Part shown: positions 46,501 to 53,600 of the stretch, in pieces | How positions within the stretch are numbered: the stretch's first letter is position 1 | Layout: each line of letters starts with the position of its first letter | Assembly (NCBI GenBank): GCA_025370845.1 | Contig: JAMXFF010000003.1 | Coordinates: 184,028 to 248,027, forward strand | DNA length: 64,000 nt | Source of the DNA: Laspinema palackyanum D2a | GTDB lineage: Bacteria; Cyanobacteriota; Cyanobacteriia; Cyanobacteriales; Laspinemataceae | Direction: 5' to 3' | Translations under genes and position numbers: made by a program | The notes under the pieces: generated by a model | Seen by the model: the letters and a program-made list of their open reading frames with translations, nothing else | Told to the model about the DNA's origin: nothing | The model's database searches: none

Positions 46501-49035
46501 GTCTAAAACCTCTCGGGCAAGCTGTTCCATCCCCTGGAACTCCCCATTCAGGTAAGCCACCTCGATGGCGTTGCGATAGAGATTCAGAGTGAGGTCGTAG
46601 AGCGGTTCCCAAGACTGGGGAGGGAGTTGGCTGAGTCCGGCTTGGAAGTAGGTAGCGGCGGTTTTATAGGCTGCTGCGGCGACGGCTTTGCGTCCCGCCT
46701 CTAGGTTCAGTTCCGCCACCTGTTGCTGCTGGGCTGGGGTGGTGATCAGGGCGGTTCCGGCGTTGAGTTGATTGACAATATCAAAGAGTTTATCCCCTTG
46801 AGCTTGCCGATCGCCGCGTTGCAGGAGGAGTTGCCCAATTTGCCAATGGGTGGCGGGTTTGTCGCCGTCGGGGATGAGGAAATAGGCCGCTTGTTGAACG
46901 CGATCGTGGAGAAAGCGATAGCTGGGATTGATATCTGGACTTAATCCTGAAGATTCGACATCCTGAAAGAATTGGTACAGGGCGCTAGTGGGGAAAATTA
47001 GTCCTTCTTGTAAGGCAGCCCACAGGGCGATCGCCACCTCCCGGGGGGCTTGCTGGGAAACGAGACTCAGAGTGGCTAAATCAAACTCGTTGCCGATGCA
47101 GGCAGCTAATTTGAGGGCGGATTGGCTTTCGGGAGGGAGTTTTTGCAATTGTTCCGCCAGAAATTTCACCACATCCTCGGTGAGGGAGAGAGTGCCAATT
47201 TGGCGAATCTCACAGTCCCATTGGCCCTGGTGGGGGTTAAAGGTGAGGTACCCATCCCGATATAAGGTTTTCAGAAACTGGCTAATGAAAAAGGGATTCC
47301 CCTGGGTTTTGCGCGCCGTGAACTCTGCCAGGGGTTGCGCCAATTCTGGGGAACAGTTGAGGGTATCCGCCACAAGCTGGTTGATATCCTGGAACTGGAG
47401 AGGTCCCAGGTGGATGGTATTGACGGAAACGTGAGCTTGTTGCAGTTCATCCAGGGCCAGGAGGAGGGGATGGCCCGGTGAAACTTCGTTGTCTCGATAG
47501 GCTCCCAACAGGAGCACGGAGCCTTGTCCCTTGATCAGTAATTTCAGCACTTGGATGGAGGCGGAATCGGCCCATTGGAGGTCATCCAGGAAGATCACTA
47601 GGGGATGTTCCCGTTGGGCAAAGCATTCGATAAACTGCTGTAACAGGCGGTTAAAGCGATTTTGAGCGGCAGTTCCTGAGAGTTCCGGGGCGGGGGGTTG
47701 GGGACCGATAATCTGTTCCAGTTCGGGGATGACGTCAATCAGAACTTGTCCGTTGTCCCCCAGAACTTCGGAAATGGCAGCATTCCATCGGTGCAAGCGC
47801 TGATCGGGTTCACAGAGGAGTTGTTCAATCAGGTCTTCAACGGCTTGCACCAGGGCATCTAAGGGAATGTTGCGCTTAAATTGGTCGAATTTACCCTGGA
47901 TGAAGTAGCCCCGTTTTTCCAGGATGGGTTTGTGGACTTCCTGAACCACGGCGGTTTTGCCGATACCGGAGAACCCGGCCACGAGCATGATTTCTGAGGG
48001 TCCTTGGCTGACGCGCTCAAAGGCGTTGAGAAGGGTTTGGACTTGGGCCTCTCGGCCATAGAGTTTTTCGGGGATGAGGAAGCGATCGCTCACATCCCGT
48101 TGTCCCAGTTCCAGGTGGCTGATGGCCCCTTGACGTTGCCATTGCTCTAAACATTGTTCTAGGTCATATTTGAGGCCGAGGGCGCTTTGATAGCGGTCTT
48201 CGGCATTTTTAGCCATCAGTTTACCCACCAGGGCGGCGACGGGTTCGGGAATGCTGGGATTCACCTGATGCAGGGGGGTGGGTATTTTAGCGATATGACT
48301 GTGGATTAACTCTAACGGATCGTCGGCGCGGAAGGGGAGTTGGCCGCTGAGGAGTTGGTAGAGGGTGACCCCAAAGGCGTAATAATCGGCGCGGTAGTCG
48401 ATTCCGCGATTCATTCGCCCGGTTTGTTCTGGGGCGAGATAGGCAAGGGTTCCTTGGAGGGTGTTGGGGTTTTGGATTTCCTGGACTTCTTTAGGCAGTT
48501 GGGAGGCGATGCTAAAGTCGATGAGTTTGATTTCCTGAGTCTGGGGGTGAATCAGGAGGTTAGCGGGTTTGATGTCTTTATGGATGACGCGCTGTTGGTG
48601 TAAGTCATGGAGAATCTGGGCCACCTGGATGGCGATCGCTAGGATTTGGGCCAGGTCTAAGGGATGTTCCTGGGTATAGTGTTTTAAGGAGACTCCCCCC
48701 CAGTCGTCCATGATTAGGGCGTAGCTGTTTCCGGTGGGTTCTAAACTCAGGGGCGGAAGGATGCCGGGAAGGTCCAGGGTTTTGGCGATCGCGTACTGAT
48801 TACGAAACTGCACTAATTCGGCAAAGCTGGGACGTTCCTGCTGCAAGAGTTTGATGACCACAGGCCGCTGATCTCGCTGCTGTATGCCGCGATAAGTGAC
48901 GGTCCGGGAACCAAGGTACAACTGTTCGAGGAGGGTATAGCCGGGAATCTCGGGAAAAGCCTTAGAGGGACTGGAGGATGAGGACATTGTTCTGTCTGTT
49001 TCCGATGGATGGGTTATACCCAAGCTGGTACTCAT
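43534..49035 (-). CDS. Ser/Thr kinase-AAA ATPase-GAF-histidine kinase hybrid
   Basis: 1833-residue signalling giant of the HstK type known from filamentous cyanobacteria. A Ser/Thr protein kinase (about 30-300) has catalytic-loop HKDIKPANLL and IDFSIAS in place of the DFG. An AAA_16-like NTPase (about 320-600) has Walker A GFSGIGKT and Walker B LVIFLDDLQWAD. A long helical/TPR-like region spans about 640-1340, a GAF domain about 1385-1545, then a coiled coil. The transmitter has H1587 in GIAHEINNPINFI, N box LLSNAIDAL, G1 DNGNGI and G2 GTGLGLSV. The Ser/Thr-kinase DFG is DFS here, as in many of these hybrids; Lys in VIKLLQQ is present. ATG 48987 is an alternative start. Signal and partner unknown. 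Confidence 0.93.
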   Translation of the reverse strand: MSTSLGITHPSETDRTMSSSSSPSKAFPEIPGYTLLEQLYLGSRTVTYRGIQQRDQRPVVIKLLQQERPSFAELVQFRNQYAIAKTLDLPGILPPLSLEPTGNSYALIMDDWGGVSLKHYTQEHPLDLAQILAIAIQVAQILHDLHQQRVIHKDIKPANLLIHPQTQEIKLIDFSIASQLPKEVQEIQNPNTLQGTLAYLAPEQTGRMNRGIDYRADYYAFGVTLYQLLSGQLPFRADDPLELIHSHIAKIPTPLHQVNPSIPEPVAALVGKLMAKNAEDRYQSALGLKYDLEQCLEQWQRQGAISHLELGQRDVSDRFLIPEKLYGREAQVQTLLNAFERVSQGPSEIMLVAGFSGIGKTAVVQEVHKPILEKRGYFIQGKFDQFKRNIPLDALVQAVEDLIEQLLCEPDQRLHRWNAAISEVLGDNGQVLIDVIPELEQIIGPQPPAPELSGTAAQNRFNRLLQQFIECFAQREHPLVIFLDDLQWADSASIQVLKLLIKGQGSVLLLGAYRDNEVSPGHPLLLALDELQQAHVSVNTIHLGPLQFQDINQLVADTLNCSPELAQPLAEFTARKTQGNPFFISQFLKTLYRDGYLTFNPHQGQWDCEIRQIGTLSLTEDVVKFLAEQLQKLPPESQSALKLAACIGNEFDLATLSLVSQQAPREVAIALWAALQEGLIFPTSALYQFFQDVESSGLSPDINPSYRFLHDRVQQAAYFLIPDGDKPATHWQIGQLLLQRGDRQAQGDKLFDIVNQLNAGTALITTPAQQQQVAELNLEAGRKAVAAAAYKTAATYFQAGLSQLPPQSWEPLYDLTLNLYRNAIEVAYLNGEFQGMEQLAREVLDHAQCFLDQIPILDIKIQAYIAQNRLPEALALAKSVLAQLGIHLPDSPTPDDTTLALERVETQLAHRPVHQLLDLPEMENPEKLAALRMLITLTSITFVAYPGLLPLGICEQVSLSLKYGNSFESAVAYGFYGLILSDMGQLAQALEFGQLAMELLEKFNAKSLKVRIVNQVYSMILPWQQPLRDCLPALQEGYQAGLENGDFEYAAYCILHHHEYEYFCGKNLIKLGDKLTQYSQALKEINQRNTLTYHEIYRQAVLNLLDAPEQPTELVGAAYNERQSLPLHYQADDRYAIYQVYLHKLILSYLFGEIEQGREWADLGKPYINGVPGLYFGSVFYFYDSLVQLADYSHLPQEQQPGILERVQENQEKLQQWAESAPMNFQHKFELVEAERYRVLGEMTAAMEAYDRAIASAKAAQYPQEEALAYERAAQFYRDWGKEKIAQVYLTDAYYGYIYWGAKTKVADLERRYPRLLAPILNPQRSLGSMMDNTFSATQSLTLTQTTTSQSSSADSSALSASLDLASVLKASQTLSGEMDLNSLLARLLEIVLKNAGADKGLLLMPQGGEWFIEAIATLEEAPQVESIPLSHYSEMAETLVHTVRRSLKPMVIADAVVHPRLRGDRYVREQQPKSLLGIPILQQGTLMGVLYLENQQTIGAFTGDRVETLQILAAQAAISIQNARLYQQVADYSHTLEAEVERKTQALRQKALDLEATLTHLQQTQSQLIQSEKMSALGQLVGGIAHEINNPINFIHGNLIHAAQYVTDLLRLIDCYQQEYPQENTGVQELRDEIELSFISQDYQNLFKSMQAGSERIKTIILSLRNFSRLDESDIKTVDLHEGLESTLMILQGRLAGNANTPPIQIVKEYGTLPGLSCYASQINQVFLSLLSNAIDALQNFQKAGVQPTIRIETKSLDSDAIEVTISDNGNGIAEGIKEHIFEPFFTTKSVGQGTGLGLSVSYAIISRHGGSLTCQSQFGVGTDLVIRLPVS

Positions 49036-49235
49036 TTATGTCTGCTTAAAAAAACACCCTCAAGGCTAGATGCTTACAGGACGGGGCCTCTCCTGCGCGG
49101 GCTGTCATGGTTAAAGTAGGTTTAGGATTCCCGGATTTAGGATGACATTCCCATTGTAACCATGCAATTCTACCACAGTTCACAGAAAGGCAGTTAGTTG
49201 AGCCATGAATCGAGAGACAAGGGGAGTGCCTTGTC

Positions 49236-49853
49236 CTAAAAACCGGGTTTTCTTTCCTCTTCTAAGGATGCCGGATTTTCTACGGGGGTCAATTCTAAGG
49301 TGGCGTAGATTTCGGCCAGGGGGAGGTTGAGGTCAAGACTGGCAATTCGGGCAGTCGCTTCTAATCCTTGAAAGGTTTCTAACATCCAGCGATCGCCTTC
49401 CATTCGGTGAAATATTTCTACTGCATAATCCTGAGAACTGACGAGGATATAATCTTGTAAACTGGGAATAGTCCGATAATATTGGAATTTTTTACCCCGG
49501 TCAAAAGATTCGGTGGATTCGGATAACACTTCGAGGATGACTTTCGGGGTGTCTACATAGACAACATTCCGGTTATCAGTTTGGTCGCAATTGACCAATA
49601 CATCAGGGTAAAAAAAGCCTTTCCCTTCATCAATCCTAACTTTGATATCGGCAAAATAGGTACGACAGGGAGAGTTTTTTAGGGCGTTACGCAAGAACAT
49701 ATAAAGATTGCCACTAATAATATTATGGTCTGTGTTTGTACCTGCCATTGCGTAAACGTCACCATCAAGATATTCATGTTTGATGGGGCTATGACGTTCG
49801 TGTTCTAGGTATTCTTCGGGACTGATAGGATGATCCGATTTCGCAGCAATCAT
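49236..49853 (-). CDS. Uma2-family PD-(D/E)XK-fold protein, copy 1
   Basis: 205-residue member of the Uma2 (DUF820) family, greatly expanded in cyanobacteria. It starts ISPEEYLEHERHSPIKHEYLDGDVYAMAG, has FYPDVLVNC with the core Asp and KVILEVLSESTESFDRGKKFQYYRTIPSLQDYILVS. These proteins share the restriction-endonuclease fold but use ExL rather than ExK, and their biological role is not established. Copy 2 follows upstream at 49961-50551; a 162-bp block is identical between the two. Confidence 0.93.
   Translation of the reverse strand: MIAAKSDHPISPEEYLEHERHSPIKHEYLDGDVYAMAGTNTDHNIISGNLYMFLRNALKNSPCRTYFADIKVRIDEGKGFFYPDVLVNCDQTDNRNVVYVDTPKVILEVLSESTESFDRGKKFQYYRTIPSLQDYILVSSQDYAVEIFHRMEGDRWMLETFQGLEATARIASLDLNLPLAEIYATLELTPVENPASLEEERKPGF
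49373..49534. repeat. 162-bp block identical to 50071-50232
   Basis: Read base by base, this coding segment of Uma2 copy 1 shows no difference from the matching segment of copy 2, while the flanking parts of the two genes differ at many positions. Confidence 0.85.
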
Positions 49854-49960
49854 GGTTAGTTTAGAGATAGGTTTAAGTACAGCAATAACCGGCTATAGGG
49901 TTTGAATTATCATAGCAACAACCGGCGGGCAATCACTACAAACTAGATTTGTTTCGGTTC

Positions 49961-50551
49961 TCAGGAGGCCGGATTTTCTACGGGGGTCAATTCTACGGTG
50001 GCGTAGATTTCGGCGAGGGGGATGTTGAGGTCAAGACTGGCAATTCGGGCAATGGCCTCCAATCCTTGATAGGTTTCTAACATCCAGCGATCGCCTTCCA
50101 TTCGGTGAAATATTTCTACTGCATAATCCTGAGAACTGACGAGGATATAATCTTGTAAACTGGGAATAGTCCGATAATATTGGAATTTTTTACCCCGGTC
50201 AAAAGATTCGGTGGATTCGGATAACACTTCGATGATGACGGTTGGTGCGGTAACCGCATAAGCGTTCAAGTCATCCTCATCATTACAGGTGACGACTAAA
50301 TCCGGATAAAAGTAGCATTTTTCATTAGCAATATTAACCTTGATGTCTGCTATAAAAGTCTGACAGGGTGAACTTTTTAAGCCTGTTCGCAACAGTAGCG
50401 CCAGGTTGAGACTGATAATATTATGGGATTTGCTGGTGCCTGCCATTGCGTAAACGTCACCATCAAGATACTCATGTTTGATGGGGCTATGACGTTCGCG
50501 TTCTAGGTATTCTTCGGGACTGATAGAATGATCCGATTTTACAGCAATCAT
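49961..50551 (-). CDS. Uma2-family PD-(D/E)XK-fold protein, copy 2
   Basis: 196-residue paralogue of 49236-49853, with the same N-terminus (ISPEEYLERERHSPIKHEY) and C-terminus (VELTPVENPAS). The middle (about 55-110, SKSHNIISLNLALLLRTGL, FYPDLVVTCNDEDDLNAYA) diverges clearly from copy 1, so substrate or partner specificity may differ. The two genes are about 107 bases apart on the same strand. Confidence 0.93.
   Translation of the reverse strand: MIAVKSDHSISPEEYLERERHSPIKHEYLDGDVYAMAGTSKSHNIISLNLALLLRTGLKSSPCQTFIADIKVNIANEKCYFYPDLVVTCNDEDDLNAYAVTAPTVIIEVLSESTESFDRGKKFQYYRTIPSLQDYILVSSQDYAVEIFHRMEGDRWMLETYQGLEAIARIASLDLNIPLAEIYATVELTPVENPAS
50071..50232. repeat. 162-bp block identical to 49373-49534
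   Basis: Second copy of the identical coding block inside Uma2 copy 2. It encodes the segment from the VLSESTESFDRGKKF region to the ILVSSQDYAVEIFHRMEGD region. Confidence 0.85.
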
Positions 50552-50669
50552 GGTGAGTTTAAGGATAGGGATGACTACAGCCCTATCCGGCTATAGGGCT
50601 TGAATTATTATAGCAAAAATAGACGGACAAAAACTAGCGGAGGGTTGAACCTCCGCTGGTTTTTGGGGT

Positions 50670-53600
50670 TTACTCTGTCACCTCCAAGCTAGAGGAGGCC
50701 GATCGCCCGAACTCTTCCGGGGCATATTGCAAATGAACAGTTGCACCAGGCCATTCGTAGATACCGGGGGTGACCGATCGCACTAAATAATGGAGGCTAT
50801 AAACTCCCGGTTGCAGGCGATCGGCGTATGCAACGATGCGATCGCTATAGAGGTTTTGATAGCCAATTTCCCAGCTACTTTGTGCGGATTTGACTGCGGA
50901 AGTCGCGGTCTGGAAACTGCTATCCACTGCTTCAAATCCTGCCGGTAGCGGGTCGGTAATCACCACATGATCCACGGGCCGATCGCTGATGATTTCTAGC
51001 CCAATATCAAACACTTGTCCCGCAGCAACCACTAGGTTTTTATCCGGTTTGGCTAATCCAAATTGAGCGATCGCCTTGTCACCTCCCACCGGACTGATAT
51101 TCCGTTGCACTCGCAATCCGTTATACCGTCCCGGTTGATTTCCCGGTAACCGATATCCATATTCCACCAGGTAGTGCAATGTACCATTTCCGGTTTTATT
51201 CAGGGTGAGATTACTCTGTCCTTTGGGCACGCTATCCATCGCCACTTGGATAAATTGGCGGGAATTGTCATACCCTTGGAACTGCATCGAGTCTAAGGTA
51301 TTCCCGCCGAGGTTGGCGGTGGCGGTGAAGTTAGGGGGAGTGGGTTGGGTATTGCTATAGGCGACTAAGGCAGAAAGTGCTTCAGCGTTGGCATAGCTAT
51401 TTTCCCAGGTTCCCTCCCGGCGTTGGTTGAGTAACCCTTGCAGGAGGCGACTGCGAACTGCTGGGTTCGTTTCCCGGGCGATCGCCAAGCGCAGGGTTTG
51501 TGCTTGTGCGGTGGTGGGGGAACTTAACCATCCCCATCCTTGGGGTAGGTTCACCGTAGCCGATCGCCCGGTTTCTGCCACAGTTTCAAAGCGTTGGTTT
51601 GAGAGGGATTGCGCCTCGGTTTGCCATTCCGGGAATTGTCCTAAATATCGCGCCAGTTTGGTTTGTGCGACGGCATCTAAATCATTGCGTTGGGCATATA
51701 TATCCGCTAGGAAGTCATTGCGCCGTTCTCCCAGTTCTGAGAGGGCCATTAATGCGCCGAGACGGACGCGGTTTTTACAGGATTGACTGTCGCAATAGGA
51801 ATATTGTCCCGGGTCGGCGAGGGTTTTTTGTAAGTATCCGCGCAGACGTGAGAGCATTCCTTCATCTATGGCAAATCCGGCTGCTTTCCCTTGAGACAAA
51901 CTTTCGGCAGCGTAAGCGGTGAGGAATGGGTCGGATTGGTTTTGTCCGGGATAGCTGGCAAATCCGCCATCGGGTTGCTGGAGTTTTTGCAGGCGATCGA
52001 GGGCGAGGGTTGCTTGTTCTTGTGGGTTAAATTCTCCTAATGCTTGCCGGTACTTTTGTCCGAGAATTTGCAGGTTAGCGGCAACCGACAGTTGTGAGGC
52101 TGCCGGTTCTAAAAAGGGTAAGCTATCCTCGGCTAATGTCTCTCGCGCTGGGGCTGTAATTTCTGGAATCAGGCTTGATGCTAGGTCGATTTGCAATCCT
52201 CCCACATTGGGTAGCACGTTGTTGTCTATATTCAGGGGAATATTCACCTGATTGTCCGTGGTTCCGGTCTCGACAACGGTCTCACTCACGGAGAGTTGTC
52301 TCACAGGCAAGGGAACCTCGAAGGCATCTCCCTGGCGGTTTAATTGACTGACAAAGCGCACCGTTCCTTCCCCGAGGGTGGAGGCTTGCATGGGGAAGCG
52401 ATAGGCGCGAGTTCCCGATTCAGACTGGGTTTGGAAGGTTTGACTGGTAGCGGTTTTGTCAGCAAAATTCAGATTTTCACTCACAGACCCTTGGATTTGT
52501 AAGCGGCCTTTTTCTCCCGTGGTATTAGTGAGGGCAAGGCCGCCTGAGAAGCGATCGCCCGGTCGCACAAATTGCGGTAACAGGGGAGTCGCCATCAGGG
52601 GTTTACTGGAGATAAAGGTGTTGTCTCCATTCCCAAAGCGCATATCCGTGGTGGTGGCAACGGCCATGACTCGCCAGGTGGTTAAATCATCCGGGAGTCG
52701 GAAGTTGAGGGTCGCCCGTCCATTGCGATCGCTCATCACAGACCCATAATAAGCCAAGGGTTTAAACTCGGTGCGAATTCGGGTACTTCCTGAACCGGCA
52801 GAGAATCCGCCTCCGTATCCCCAGCCTTTTTGCAAAGGAGAACTCAGGGGAGATAGCACAACATTGAAGCGGTTATCACTCCAGCTTGTGGAAATCGGTT
52901 GTTCTGCATATACGGTATCTACTAAGTTAGGCGGACGATATCCCGTGAGTTGTAAGACCGCCTCATTCACCACCATCACCGTTAATTGGCCTTGGACGGG
53001 CCGGTTTTGGCTGTCGGTGACTTGCAGTTGGACGGTTTCCTGGGTCCCGGGTTGGACCGTTGCTTGGGTGGGGGTGACTTGGACCGTGAGATATTTCTCC
53101 CCTAAATCGGTTTTAAACGGTGCAAACCCGATTTTGACCAAATCTTCCAAATTGGCCGTTTCCACTTGGTCTAAGGGCGGTCCTTGGCGGATCAGAACCG
53201 CTTCCACTGCCGCATTCGGCAGCATTTCTGGGGTAACTTTAAACTGAATTTGGGGTGCACCGCCACTGACTTTGGTGATAGTTTGATACAAGGGTTGGTC
53301 TCGCACAACGGCGAAGTAGAGTTCCGCTTCGGGGTAGGGAGACTGGATTAAGGCGGTGGCAATCTCACCAGGTTGGTAACTCTCTTTGTCGAGTTTGACT
53401 TCTAGGAAGTTCTCGCGATCGCTACGGCGTCCCCAACTCACGCCTTGGGTTCCTGTCGCCCAAATTTGTATATCCGTGGCGGTGGCGTCGGTTTTGGCGT
53501 TGGCAAGGTTGACCCGAATCCGATAGGAACCCGCTTCTGGAGGGGTGAGAGAGACGGTTTTCGGGGTATTGCCGGTTTTGAGGGTTTCCGTGGCCACGGT

